A DNA stretch of 64,000 bases, from NCBI GenBank assembly GCA_900660155.1, contig CABFPE010000356.1:278558-342557 (forward strand), written 5' to 3'. Within the stretch, counting starts at the first letter, position 1; each line of letters begins with the position of its first letter. Under the pieces are notes generated by a model that saw only the letters and a list, made by a program, of their open reading frames with translations, was not told the origin of the DNA and did not search any database. The DNA is from Hofstenia miamia. Lineage: Eukaryota > Xenacoelomorpha > Acoela > Hofsteniidae. Position numbers and translations under genes: made by a program. Positions 23,109 through 35,900 of this stretch are shown piece after piece.

Positions 23109-23500
23109 TATCTAATTTTAAATGCACTGAAAATTAAAAAAGCAAAGAAGATTGAATCTCTTCTTGCAATGCAGTAGTTTCAGAAGTAAAAAACATAATA
23201 ATAAATATAAAATCATGAAGATCGCAATGTAGTAAAACCTTAAAACAGAAGTTCCCTTAACAAATATCTTAATACTCTCCAACTTTTAACGATTTTTGTC
23301 AAAGACTGACATTAAGCTTCCCTGTAAAATGAAGAGGAGAAAAATTAGACAATTTATCTAAAATTAGTTCAATAGAGAATTAGAACGCATTAGAAATCAC
23401 AAATTCCAAAAATATAAGATATTCAAACGAGAATTCAAACACAATCTTGGGCACAACTAAGCAGAAAATCCATTGGTGTAATATGTTTATAAATTTGTAA

Positions 23501-23526
23501 ATTATATATATATACATGCATATATT

Positions 23527-23561
<35 letters not shown>
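23501..23561. repeat. (TA)n microsatellite
   Basis: An alternating TA tract with small interruptions (TACATGCA, TTTG). It lies inside the diverged copy 3 of repeat X, where copy 1 has the short TATTATATAG. Confidence 0.95.
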
Positions 23562-23563
<2 letters not shown>

Positions 23564-23870
23564 TTAGATTGTTAATTAAGTGTATCTTTGTTTTCTTAAT
23601 ACGATTAATACGTAATGCAATTCAATATTATCTTAATTATTGGTAATATTAACTCGATACTTAATGTAGGGTTTTAAATTTAACAGAGTAAATTTTTTTT
23701 AGGTCGAAAAATAAAAATTTTGTAAAAAAACATTTTTCCCATTACAAAAAGCTTATATTTTATTTTTGTATACAAAACCATATTTATACATTAAGCTCTA
23801 CATAAATATAAGAACATTGTTTTAGAAAAAATTAAAAATTATTATATTTTATTGATCGAATTCCAAACCT

Positions 23871-24662
23871 TTTATCCAAAACCATTGAAGGAAGATGATA
23901 TAGATCTTTGCATAAATTATATTCTTAGCAAAAGAAAGGTCAATTTGTATAATCAGTTTTCAAATATTTTCTAAATCTATTAGTCATCTGTATTTTTTGC
24001 ACACAAATGTAAGGTATGTGGATACTTTTGTTTGTCAATAGTATTCATAATATACAGTTGCATATCATCGTGTGCAGGAGGAGTACTTCTCAGAAACCTG
24101 CGGGATCACGCATACTTGGTTTCGGTTTTGAACCGTTCTTGCCTTGCGTGCAATTCTTGAATGTTCTTTCTCAGTAAAATTTTAAATTGATTATTCTTAG
24201 TTTGTTTTGTGGAAGATGAAAAATTCCGAATTTAGGTAAACTCTCAAATGATCATAGCTCCTTTTTCCAAATGTCGCTTAGTTTCATCGTTATATGATTT
24301 CCTACAATCATCACATGTAATTAGAGATGAAACTAAGGTTTTTAGGATACGGTCTTTTTAATTAAGGATGTCATTTGTTTTTAAGGTTGTAAAAATTGCT
24401 TTATCTTAACAATATTTAATTTTAAGTTCAAATTTCTTAAACATTTCTTTAACCTCTCAACTAGTTTACATGCATAGGTCAATGTTAATCTCTTTGTTGA
24501 CATTAATATTTTCAATTTTTGGAAGGTTTCCTTTGTTTATTTTTATTTTTTAAATAGGTTATTGGAATATTTTTTAAGAAATATAATTAGGATAGCCTTT
24601 CTGTTCTAAGATATTGTAAATATTCGTTTAATGGAATAACTGTACTGTATGTTTATATGTCG
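23871..24662. other. Stretch without recognisable features
   Basis: AT-rich sequence between the repeat cluster and the hAT-like element. No ORF, repeat or RNA gene was recognised. Confidence 0.4.
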
Positions 24663-25234
24663 TAGAGGTGGGCACCGCCGTCAGCTGATTACTATTGATG
24701 GCACAGACCCGACATCAATAGAACTGGATTAGACTGTATGATATACTACATAGATACCCTATATTATAGTGTCCATAAGACCTATAGTGCCTATAAGAGT
24801 TATAGCCCTGTAAAAACCGTATTTGATGCAAGCAGTATTGTGAAACTATCTATCTGCATCATGCGCTTACATGCAATCTGATTAATAAAACATAANGCGC
24901 AGGCTCCTGCCTACCACAATTATATTACGTAATATATACATATATATTAAGTATTGGTTCTAATCTATGTCCCCAGGGGTAGACAAAATTAAATTATTGC
25001 AATAATTGGAAAATATTTAAGCTATTGAATACTGTATACACTCTGCTCAAAAAGCAAAATTGCCAATAATTTGCCAATATTTAAGATTGACTTAAATCTT
25101 ANCATCAAAGACATTAAATGCGGTTTCCTTTTTATGACACATTTCGATTGTCTTGATATAGTTTTAATTATCAAACGGCTCAGCCGTCTAAATTTTCATA
25201 CGGCAGCTTCTCAGCCGGCTTGCGCCCAGCTCTA
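24663..25234. mobile_element. hAT-like non-autonomous element, family 2
   Basis: The ends are inverted: left TAGAGGTGGGCACCGCCG and right CGGCTTGCGCCCAGCTCTA, imperfectly complementary over about 19 bases. The flanks carry an 8-bp near-duplication, ATATGTCG at 24655-24662 and GTATGTCG at 25235-25242 (7 of 8). Inverted ends with 8-bp duplications are typical of the hAT superfamily. The 572-bp interior has no transposase and carries single N positions at 24896 and 25102. Confidence 0.65.
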
Positions 25235-25553
25235 GTATGTCGAACATATTTCATTTAATGTTCTAAATAATTATTGTGCTTCTCCCTTTATGGGCTTTAA
25301 AAATATTTATTTTCATAGTTTTTGAAATTTTAAATTAAATTTTTAGGCTCGGGCTGCAACTCGATACGCCTTATTATGCTTGAGCAGAATTTGAGCTTAG
25401 GCTCGCTTCATAGGCAAAATATTGGGCTATGGGTCCCTAAACCCTAAATATATTTGATAATATTTATGTGAATTTGATAAAAAGCTCTGTCAAAATATTT
25501 ACTGTTTTTAAAAAAATGATCACTGCATAAGATATTTCATACCTATTCTTTAG

Positions 25554-25773
25554 AAATTCAATGAACCAATGATAGGTTCATCGTTCATACAACATGAGCA
25601 ACTCAGCGAACGAATAAAGGATATCTTAACCCAATATCCGGATGGCTTTGCCTTACCCAAGGAGATGGTACAAAACGCCGACGATGCTGGCGCCACAAAA
25701 GTTCATTTTATTTGGGACAATCGTTCACACCCGACTCATTACCTACTGGACAGCAAGCTAGCTGAATATCAAG
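25554..25773 (+). CDS. Sacsin-like protein, upstream exon (start of first GHKL module)
   Basis: This exon follows a CTTTAG acceptor and encodes about 73 residues that open the first sacsin repeat: HEQLSERIKDILTQYPDGF, then the GHKL N-box KEMVQNADDAGATKVHFIWD. It ends in CAAG before GTTGATT, phase 1. It joins the next exon at 29974 to read ..YQG-PSLMIFNDARFS, the expected sacsin order. The ATG at 25569 could be the true start, since the codon five places upstream of the exon's first in-frame Met block is a TAG inside the acceptor. Alternatively more exons lie upstream. Human sacsin has a ubiquitin-like domain before this point; I see none here. Confidence 0.85.
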
Positions 25774-27544
25774 GTTGATTAATGATTTGTAATTAAAAGC
25801 ATAGTCTTACTCTAAAAATTTTTATGCTAGAGGGTGGGATAAGGGCTCATGTGCCAAAAACACTCCAAAATTGCTCTGTTTAATATTTGCTGTACATTTT
25901 TAATTATTCTCTCTCAATCGTTGATTTACTATTGATTATAATAATTTTTTTGCAATAAATATCTAAATCAGTTGAAAATAGGCACAACAGAAATTCCTCT
26001 TGTCCATTTTATAATAAATTTTATGAATTTGATCGAAGCGTTGTGAATGTAAACAAGTTCAAAGTAACACTAAAAATTCAAAAGAAGGTTACAAGTTGGT
26101 GTTTTGCGCGACTAGGTTTTTCTTGGCCCAGTCTAGTTTAGGCCAATTGTATTCCATCCTAGTAGCAGACAATTTGCAATGTTATTGCTGCGCGTTGCTT
26201 AAATATACTTTACGTATCTTTGTTCAGGTTTGCCACATTTTTTTTTACTTGAAGTTCCCCAGACGTTATCAGTTTTTAATTTTAAGAACCTTTTATAGAT
26301 ATTTACAAAAATTTCTCCAAACCGTCGTCATTTTGAATAAAAAATTTCATATCATGTTTGATTTTCTACTGCAACTAGAAAATCGTTACACCTTTTTCGA
26401 TTAACTTTTAATGTGTTGGAATCAGTTCGAATAAATTATTATTTTTTAGTTGGATTGAATATTGCACCGTAAATTTTAATTTTATACTTATATAAGGGTT
26501 TTTTAGATAAAATTAATAACTTATATTTGAAAAATAAATGTTTTAAAACTTGATTATAGCGACAAGTGTCTAAAATGTTAATTAATAGTGAAAAACTCCT
26601 ATTTCCTCTGCAAAGTTTTCAGATTTTGGATATATGTATTAGGTTGGAAGTGCTTAATCATTTTGAGAAGAAAAAATCAAAGATTTTAATCCAATTGCTG
26701 GGAGTTTGAGGTTAAAATTTCTTAAGTACATCAGGAATATATTTATGGTTTCTTTGCTTCTGTTTTATCCATGCCTTATCATTTACTACAATGTGTCGCA
26801 TATGCAGTTTTAGTACAAATCAAGCTGTTGATAGATAGTAAATATATTTCAGTCCTGTTTTAAATTCATAGACTGTATGGTAGTTGCTATCTTCTCTATA
26901 GGGACTGATATTTTCTTAATAATATCAGAAACATAAATAAGTTGTGCAGTGAAATTTATCTGTAACTCAAATCTTTTTTAGGGCCAAATCTTTAATATAA
27001 CCAAGTTCATGTGGCTTCCTATTAGATTCTGTTACATTTTATCGGACAATTTAGCATTAGTTCAAAATTTTTCATCATATCTGAACAAATTACAGTTCAC
27101 TAGCAGCAAGGCAGCTTTCTCTTGGAAAAATACTTAGTCTCCTGTTCCACCTTGTGATATGAGTATCAGATGCAAAGTCTACATTCAGGGGTAAAAACAG
27201 TTGACCAAAAATATGCAGCTCAGAATTTGATGAACACGATCAACGTCATTCTAAATTCATTGCCCTATAAAGCTATGCGGCTATGCATTGAAAATGCCTG
27301 TTGACATGTTGGTTTGACAGATTACTATCTTGAATCTATTGAATCAACCAATTCCTAAGCTGCTTGAAAACCAAGCAATTTCTAAAGTTTGTCATCCTTC
27401 TTTACAATTATAAACTACTCTGGTTCATGAACATATCTGCCTACTTGAAAATTCAAGTGTTACAAGCTTCCGTGTAGTTGTCAGACAAGTCTTTGGCTAG
27501 AAATTACTTACCTTACTTCATTTATCTGGAACTTTTTGTATTAG

Positions 27545-28028
27545 AATTGTGCTTCCCACTAACAACTACTCTTCACACCCACTTTCCACTCACACTCCTT
27601 CATTACTCTTTCTAGTCTCTCATAAATAAATGTGAACAATTTCAACCAATTCCCATCCATCTCATCTCTAATTGTCGTAATCCCCACTTTTTTTCAAATT
27701 CTTTAGAGCCTTCCCCAAATTTGATGTTATGAGCACTCCATCTCCTTGCGTAATTTCCTTCTTTACATGTCCAATCTATCTTTGCTTCCTCATTCCATTT
27801 AATGATATCTCAGAACCTTACTTCAATTCCAAACAGCCCAAGATGAAGGCCTCTGCTTTTAGTTTCTAGTGACCATTTAAGGTATCACAGAAACAGACGC
27901 CCTTTTCTGTTTTTTGCTTAAGATTATACTCATATTTTACTACAAAATTGACAACCCAATGCCTTAAAGTTTACATCTCCTACGAATTAAGTTAATAGAG
28001 CTTGACTATCCCTGTCCTTTGTTACTAT
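27545..28028 (-). mobile_element. R4/Dong-like non-LTR fragment (start of RT region)
   Basis: Read on the minus strand, 27800-27545 aligns with 42181-42350 of the plus-strand element. Shared blocks include GGCTCTAAAGA, TTAGAGATGAG against GCAGAGATGAG, ATTGGTTGAAA against ATTGGCTGAAA, CATGAGAGACTAG against TATGAGAGACTAG, and AAGGAGTGTG. That part encodes the beginning of the reverse transcriptase region. The rest (27840-28028) is probably upstream sequence of the same element. It lies directly behind a (TAA)n tract, has no 3' end, and is thoroughly broken. Confidence 0.7.
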
Positions 28029-28090
28029 TATTTCATTATTAAATATTATTATTATTATTATTACTAATATTATTATTAATATTATTATAT
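28029..28090. repeat. (ATT)n tract, 3' tail of the R4/Dong-like copy
   Basis: An ATT-rich tract. On the minus strand it is (TAA)n and directly follows the 3' end of the fragment at 28091-28695, as expected for an element ending in or inserted into TAA repeats. Confidence 0.9.
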
Positions 28091-28695
28091 ATTTCCCTTC
28101 TGTGACTCTTAACCAGGAAACTCACCAGTTCCCAATGAGTCTCTATAGCTGTTTCTAGCAGTGCTGCCATCTATACTACCACACCTCACCACAAATGTAG
28201 CCTTCCAAGTATCTGCTGTACTTACGGCTGCAAGTGCTTCAACTACTATAACTTTCTTCAACCTTCAAAATCTCTCCATTTCCTCTGCCGACTCTCTTAT
28301 CTTTCTCTTTACTTTCTAGATTTTTATTCTCTGTTACAGCTACGTCTATTACTTCCCGTTCTTTCCTCTTGGTCGACCACTACTATATTTATTCTCTGTG
28401 ACTCCTGTGGCTTATGCTCATACCACTTATCTTTAGCTGCTAAGCCATGCTGTTTCCTCAAGCTCCAAGCCCACCTTGCAATTCCTGTGCCATTTTGTCA
28501 CATTCTTATATCAAGCGATCGACTGTCTCCAACTCTTTTTACATAGCCTCTGTTGCATTTATCTCGTATTCTATCCACATGCTTCTGCAACCAGTTTGTC
28601 CTGACTGCTTTTTCCTGTGCTTCCATTTTTAGAACTTCGGTTTCTCCATTTCAGCCATTTTCTGCTCTCTTCTTTTCGCAGTTTTCTGTATTCCT
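28091..28695 (-). mobile_element. R4/Dong-like non-LTR 3' fragment
   Basis: The minus strand matches the C-terminal part and 3' end of the element at 42181-44521. MEAQEKAVRTNW is the counterpart of MAAQEQAIRTNW near 43711, DKWYEHKPQE matches the segment before the endonuclease, and VVVDQEER is the counterpart of VVVDKEKR in the endonuclease motif. TGGGAACTGGTGA in the 3' end is identical (28122-28134 reversed; 44357-44369). It is bounded on both sides by (ATT)n tracts (28029-28090 and about 28697-28732), which suggests a 5'-truncated insertion into TAA repeats. It is broken by stops and shifts. Confidence 0.75.
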
Positions 28696-29623
28696 CTATT
28701 ATTATTATTAATATTATTATTATTATTGCTTTTGTTGTTGTTTTTTTTCTTACTTAGCAAAACTTGTTGGTAAATTTTGAATCTAATTTACATAACTAAT
28801 ATTTTGCCCATTTTGTAGTTTTTGTTAAGAATCTTAAAAGAGAGAGGGCGGAATAACGATATTTACTCCAAACAATCTAAACCCAATTCGTTAACATAAT
28901 TATGAATAACAATTTGTGTGGCTCACTTGATCATGATCGAGAGTCCCCTGCCAGAAAATCCTTGTTTATCATAGACAAAATAAGTTGTGATATACTGTAC
29001 ATCACTTCCAACTAAAGTATAATCTTTCTTTTTCGAATACATTTCATTTAATTACACTGAAATCTGCAAAAATCTCCATTTGTAGTAGTACACTAAATAC
29101 ATTTGGCCACGCGACATAAATTATTTCAATAATGATAAAGTTATTTCAAAATTTAAATAAAGCAATTGTATTAATTAATACTATGTGGATTCCAAAAATG
29201 AACTTGCTTTCGGTCTCCGTGTCTTAGACCTCAAATTTTTGGTCTCCGTTTTTTAGCTACTGTAAATACTATTGGTATTAGGAAAGAGTAGTTCAAGAGA
29301 AAAATGCCTTTTTAAAGTATATTTTCACAAGACTACATTAAGCGGTTAATATAGTATAACAAAATTACACTTTACCTTGATAAGCAGTTTGGTGTTCGTT
29401 CCAAGTATACTGCATCATTTCTTAGAAAATAATTTTTGACAAAAAATCCCCTGAAAAACAAATAACTCGGTTTTTATTATTTTATGTTAGTTATTATTGG
29501 TTTTCAGTATATCGAATAGCAAACTGTAAACATAAGTGAACCATCTAATCGTCACTCTTCCATTTTTTCTAAAAAAACTAATAAATTTGCATGCCTTGGC
29601 AACCATGCACTTTTCATGTATAC

Positions 29624-29829
29624 CAGGGGCGCAGAAATGACATTTTAGTGACTACCAAAAACTTTGAAAATATTGAGAAAATTGTTACTATTAAAAAATT
29701 CATTTCACGACATTAGATTTGAAATTTTTCAATGTATTTACTGAAAATTGTTTGATTTAACAAGTCAAAATCAATTTTGAAAACTTGACTGGGGAGGCTT
29801 CACCATGTCCCTCCTTGTATATGCCACTG
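29624..29829. mobile_element. hAT-type MITE, family 1, copy 2
   Basis: A 206-bp element in the sacsin intron, 145 bases before the next exon. Ends are CAGGGGCGCAG and ATATGCCACTG. An 8-bp near-duplication flanks it: ATGTATAC at 29616-29623 and GTGTATAC at 29830-29837 (7 of 8). The CAG..CTG ends with 8-bp duplications fit hAT. The interior matches the copies at 9218 and 56285. Confidence 0.75.
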
Positions 29830-29973
29830 GTGTATACAATAAATGCCATAAAACCAAGTCAATTAACTAAGCATTTGTTGCAATTGATAGTGAAATTATA
29901 TTTAGTGAGTTTTTTATTGTTGTAATTTGAAAGCAATTTTTCTAATTATATGCGCTAACACATAATTATTTAG

Positions 29974-32900
29974 GACCATCTTTAATGATTTTTAATGATG
30001 CCAGATTTAGCAAAACCGACTTTAAAAATCTTTGTGAATTGGGAGGTAAATCTAAGCAAAATTGTAAAACAAAAATTGGTAAATTTGGTCTTGGCTTCAA
30101 TGTTGTGTACAATATTACAGATGTCCCAATGGTAGTATCAGACGATAAGTTCTGCATACTTGATCCTCAATTCAAGTGCTTGGATGGTGGTAGGGCGATT
30201 AATCTCCATTCACAAGTGAATAATACATCTGTTGTTGATTCCATAGTCGATCAATTAAGTCCATTTGAGTGCATACAAGATTTTGATCCTAGCATATTTC
30301 GACGCAAAGATTCCTTCTTAGGTACGATTTTTAGACTGCCTTTACGATCTGAAGCGCAAGCTGAAACAAGTGAAATTTCCAAAATTGTTTATAGTTCACA
30401 AGAAATCACGCGTCTGTTTGATATGATTCACAAAATGGGTGAGTACTTAATACTATTTACTAGAAACGTACGAGAAATTAGAGTATCCAAGTTAGAGAAA
30501 GATGATAGTACTCTAAAACACTTACTTTCATTTACTCGAAAAATAAGTAATATTGAAAATCTTTCATCAAATGCTACCCTATTATATCCAAATTTATTAT
30601 CAGAGGCGACAGAATGTACCTATGAAGTGAACATCATTAAGCCAGGAAAAATACAAAGGAAGTACATTGTTTCCGCATACTCTCAAGAGCAAAATAATAA
30701 GCAGATAAAAATTTCCTGTACAGCAGCAAGTGTTTCGAATGGTGTTATAAATGCAACGTACAGCAATTCTTTGTTTTGTTTTTTACCACTCCCTGTTGAT
30801 TGTGCGCTTCCCTATATTCTAAATGGAAACTTCGAAATCTCATCATCCCGACGAGACATAACCATGAAGACTATTGATGACAAAGAGACAAAGGGGGACT
30901 GGAATATTGACCTAATTCAAAACTATTCAGTGATTGCTTTATTCAATTTACTAAATGCAGTCAAAGCATTTCTCAATGATCCTGAAGATGTTTACAAACT
31001 GTTTCCAGTTGAATCTGATAAGGTATCGCAAATTGTCATTGAAAAATTCTACAGGATGTTGCCTTCTACAGATTTTGAATTATTTCATACGTTTGCTGGC
31101 TATCAAAGTTTCTCTCACATTAAAATTATTGATAATGACATTGAATTTCATATGCAAAAAAAAGTTAAAAGTCTTTTTGACGCCTTGCATCAGAAAGGGT
31201 TAGTGCCCTACTGCATGATTATTTTTCCTTCAGATATTTTGAAGAAAATAAGGTGTTTGTTATATAACACGTTTATACTATCTTTTTCGGAATATTTTCG
31301 TTTAATTGTGGAAAATGTGCAAGTTTTGAATTATAAAGATGTTGAAGAAATTATGTTTTTTTCCTTTACTTCACACGCCATTTTAACTGATCACATACTT
31401 ATGCAATACTCTTGCATTAAAACAAATCATGGATTTTTCAAACCATCACAAGTAGTACATCCTTATGGGCGTATAGCTCCATTGCTATACTTTACTGATG
31501 ATTATTTTCCATATCCAGAGTCTCTTTTATGGAATGATTCTACTTATAAAGGAAAATGGTTTTCAATAGGCATGATCACAGACAACTTAAATGCAGGAGT
31601 CATCAATGAGTGCTGGAAGAACTTATTCACCATTCAAGATTACTCCAAAGCAGTTAACCGAGCAAAACAATTCTTTTTTGAGTTGAATAGGTTTTGTCAA
31701 CACAATGACGTTGATTTCTTCAAAGTGCCAGTTTTGAAACAGAATGAACTTCAATGGGTACACCCAAGTGAGTGCTATGCCAACTTTTATAAAAATGCAA
31801 TTGATTTAGCATTTCCCATATATGATGTTGTTGCCCTTGATATTAAATCATGTCATTCTTTAATGTCAAAAATATCATTGATGAAACCACCTTCTATAAG
31901 TCACTTGGAACATAACATTTCTTTGTTAAGGAAAGCAAATGATCTCGAGTTTCATGAAAAAGTGAATAAATTTGTGTTATTCATTGAGTATTTAATCAAC
32001 AATGGCATTTTCTTAGATCTGAAAGACAATTTTTGTATTCCTAATTCAGATTTTGGATTTTCATCAATTAAGAACCTATCTTTAAATAGGAGTGATTGTA
32101 GTATTGGTAATATACTTACTGTTATATATCCTCTGTCACACAAAAACATTGAAAACTATTTACTTCATATGGGTGCAATGCATCAGTTTTCTGTTGACAA
32201 CTACATTGATGTAATAAACAATTATCCCACAAATGAGGTAAATGAACCCGTTTGTAATCAGATTATAACTGCATTGCAATATTTATACATAAGATATAAA
32301 AATGAAACATCAGGTATAGGTTTTATTCGTGTCCCTTCACGCTTAGGCGTTCTGACTGCATCTACTAACCTTTGCATTAATGATTGTCCATGGCTTCAAT
32401 CCGAATCATTTAGCAATACCTGCCATGAAATGATTCCTCCCATAGTGGCACATCATTTTGGTGTGAAAACACAAAGACACTTTCAGTTAGATGCTGTAAG
32501 TAGGCCTTTAGGGAAACCATTTGGACAAAGTGAATCTCTCACTAATCGCCTAAAACGAATTGCCAGTCAATACTCTGACAAAAAAGACTTATACAAAGAA
32601 ATGTTGCAGAATGCTGATGACAGTGGTGCTAGCTTTCTTCACATTGTTTTAGATAAAACAACATATAATAAAGAAAGAGTAATTGCAGAAGGTTGGGAAA
32701 TGTTTTCAGGACCTGCTTTATTATTCTATAATAATGCTTGTTTCACTGAATCGGACCTACAAGGCATTCAATCACTTGGTGAAGGATCAAAGCAAACAGA
32801 TTACAATAAAATTGGAAAGTTCGGAGTTGGGTTCAACTGTGTTTATCAAGTTACAGATACACCACAAATCTGCACTCAACTTGATAATCATGGTTGTGGT

Positions 32901-35900
32901 ACCTTAGGTGTTTTTGATCCTTTGCACAATGTAGTTAAAAGCGGATCTCCTGGTGTTTTGATTGATTTGAGTCCCAAATTCATTGCAGAACACATTGATT
33001 CATTTGAATGCTTACATTTCGAAGCTTTGCCTTGCTTAGAAGGAGGTACCACATTTCGTCTGCCATTTAGAAAAACTAGCTCAAATTTGTCTGAAATCAT
33101 TCCTGTAACTGAAGATTTTGAAAAAGACCTGATTACGTTTTCAAATACTGTGAGTGAAACAATGCTTTTTCTGAAAAATATCAAGTGCATCAAAGTCTCA
33201 GTAATTGAAAATTCAAAATGGAATGAAATTACTATTGCTAAAAAAAATATTGAAACAACAAGAAATTCACCATCATTATCATTATACAAAGCAAGTGTAA
33301 AAGGTCACATTTGTAACAAAGAATTTACAGATAAGTGGATTGTATCTGAAAGTGAAATTTTTTCTACAAAATTCTTACGTATGATGAAAGGAAGTGTTGC
33401 ATTATGCTTATCTAAAAAAATATCACCAGCACTTTATTGTTATTTACCACTAAAATCAAGATCGGGTTTATTTAGAGGTATGTCTCCTCCAATAAATTTT
33501 AATGGGGAGTTTATACTCAATGAGTCACGCAGCGATTTATTTCTTGATCACCATGATTCAAAGTCAGCTTGGAATCTGTTAATCTTGAAAGATTGCATTG
33601 GTCATGCATATTCCAAATTGTTTACAGATGAGGTCGTTTTAAATACTTGGAATTTAAGTAAAGGAAGCATTTATTCGTATTTTCAGAAACTATTTCTGTT
33701 TAATGACCAGGAATATGACAAATATGATGTCGAGTTCAACATCTGTAAGGGATTATTTCAATATTTACAAAATATGGATAAGCAATTTCTGCCTGTGTTA
33801 TGCAATAGTCAGGTGTCATTTTACAGCCTATCAAATGCTGTTTTTGCCTCATTTGCCTGTTCAAATGATAAGCAATTATTAAGAAATCTCTGCAAAACAC
33901 TAAATATCAAAATTGTTGGGATGCCATATAGCTTTAAGCATTTTATTAAAATGTGCAATGGAATGGATATTAAAGAGTGCAATTTTGAATATTTGTGCAG
34001 AGAAATTCAGTGCCAAGAAAAAAGTAATGAAATAGCCCTAGAGAATAGTGTATTCCGTAGCAAGGTTGTGCTTCTAGACTTTCTACATTTCTCATTACAT
34101 TCGAACAACTTAGTTAAAAAGCAAGTAATTCAAATGCTGAAAAAGTTGCCAATATTTCTTTCAAAAAAAGAAGTTCTTTATGATTATGAACATAGACCAT
34201 TATCAAGTAGATGCAAATTGTCTGCTATATTTCCAGAGCTTGAGAAAAATTGCTTGGATGAAGAAGTGGAAGAGGTTTTGAGCACATCCTTTAATCTGAA
34301 CAATTTATCAGTGTCCGAATTTTGCAAATATTTTGAAAAATATTTTCCCGAACTTTCTGAAAATTCTATTGTTGAGGTTTCAGAGGCTGAATTTATGTCT
34401 AAGGTAGATTGCCTAAGCTTGATATGGAAATATCTGATTTCTGAACCCAAATATCAAGAAGAAGATTGTTTGCAGTCACTATGCTTAGTGCCTGCAAAAA
34501 ATATGGTGCAGCATAAATTCGCTTTTTTCTCTTTGAGTTTATCAAGAAATGTCGTTGTGCAGAATTTTGATATTCTGCAAGGTATACATTTTGAAGCAAA
34601 TTTAGAACAATGCAAATCTGTTTACAAACTCCATGATTTATTCAAGGAAAGCAATTTGAACAAGCATTTAATAAGTTTTACTTTAAATTACACAAACATT
34701 TGCTTTGAACATATTCTGCATTTCTGCGCTTATCTACATAACAATGGCGAGTTCTTTTCAAAGCCTAGTTGTTGTTACGCCATTCGGAAGTATTTGATCC
34801 GAAATTATAAAGAAAAATATTTGTCTGATTATGAAAAAAGCATTTTAAAAACTCTTCCTATTCATTATTCTATTGAAAAAAAATATTTACCATTTCATCC
34901 ATCAACCAACTATATGCACAGACCTAATCTTCCTGAAAATGGCATCGCCAGCAACATAAATCTCAATATTTTTCATTGCCAGAGTTTCGAGAAATTCTAC
35001 AAAATCTTGGACGAATCTTTATTCACTCAATCACATGATCATTATTATATAAATGTAGTTTTTCCTAATTTTATTGAAAAAATGAAAATGGACGATGTTG
35101 TTATACATCTTGCATTCTTAGAGAAATTTGTAAAGTCTCAAAAGAATTCAAGTGAGAAGCAAGAGCTAATGTCTGCATTAGCCAACAAAAGTTTCATTGA
35201 AATTAGTGGAAAAAAATATTTACCACAAGAAGTAGTTTGGGTGGATGAAGAGCAAAAAAATGATATTTGGGCTGGAAAATTTCTTACTCCGAATCACAAA
35301 TTTAAAAAGCTGAAAAAGTTCCTCCTTTCCTTAGGTGTCCGTACTGCATGCACAAATGATGAAATCTTGGAGTATGCAAAATATTTGGAAGCATTTTGTC
35401 TTAAATCTGAAGATGAATCTAATTGTAGTGATGCATTTTTTAAGCAACTACTTCGTCATGCAAACATTGATGAGAAAACAATCATTGCACTGAGTTACTT
35501 AAAAATAATAGCCAATAAACCATTTGAATGCAATAACAAACTTTGTCGTTTTATTAGTGTGCATGATTCAATTTTTTACAAACCGCCTGAAGTAGATAAA
35601 GACTGCATTCATGACATTGTAAATCTAGCATCTCGTTTGGATGTAAATGTCATTTGCAATGATAGCCACCCTCTGTATGAACTTTATTCTGATAGTTTGA
35701 TTACCACAAAAGAACTAGTAGATTTATTTCTTACAAAAAAACAATTTACTCTCGCACCAATACCAATAGAAGAATCAAGTTTCCAATCGAAGAAATGTTT
35801 GCTATCATTCATTAAAGTTTGTGCATGCGAGGCTTCTTTTGTAGAAGAACTTCTTTCTAAAAAATGTCCAATCCATCTTTCGGCTGCAGGAATGATTTTT

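Larger units (their letters stand above)
21800..23870. repeat. Repeat family X, copy 3 (diverged, interrupted)
   Basis: Blocks in the same order as copies 1 and 2: AAATTCATTACCAAA with a nearby TTTAAAACCTTAG, ATAAGATATTCAAACGAGAA, AATATGTTTATAAATTTGTAA and, near 23740-23850, CATTACAAAAAGCTTATATT. It is interrupted by the duplicated gap flank, a candidate MITE (22562-23108) and a (TA)n tract. No coding content. Confidence 0.55.
25774..29973 (+). other. Intron of the sacsin-like gene (4.2 kb)
   Basis: Donor GTTGAT (weak) and acceptor ATTATTTAG; phases match on both sides. The intron contains two minus-strand R4/Dong-like fragments, two (ATT)n tracts and a hAT MITE. The remainder (25774-27540 and 28740-29620) is AT-rich with nothing recognised. 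A 102-codon frame at 26096-26404 looks random. Confidence 0.8.

Noticed and set aside
26096..26404. 102-codon ORF in the sacsin intron as an extra exon or nested gene
   Set aside because: The two sacsin exons join in phase without it, and its product is a random-looking hydrophobic sequence.
27560..28680. C/T-rich region as a distinct low-complexity or regulatory element
   Set aside because: It is the complement of R4/Dong-like coding sequence, shown by matches with 42181-44521.
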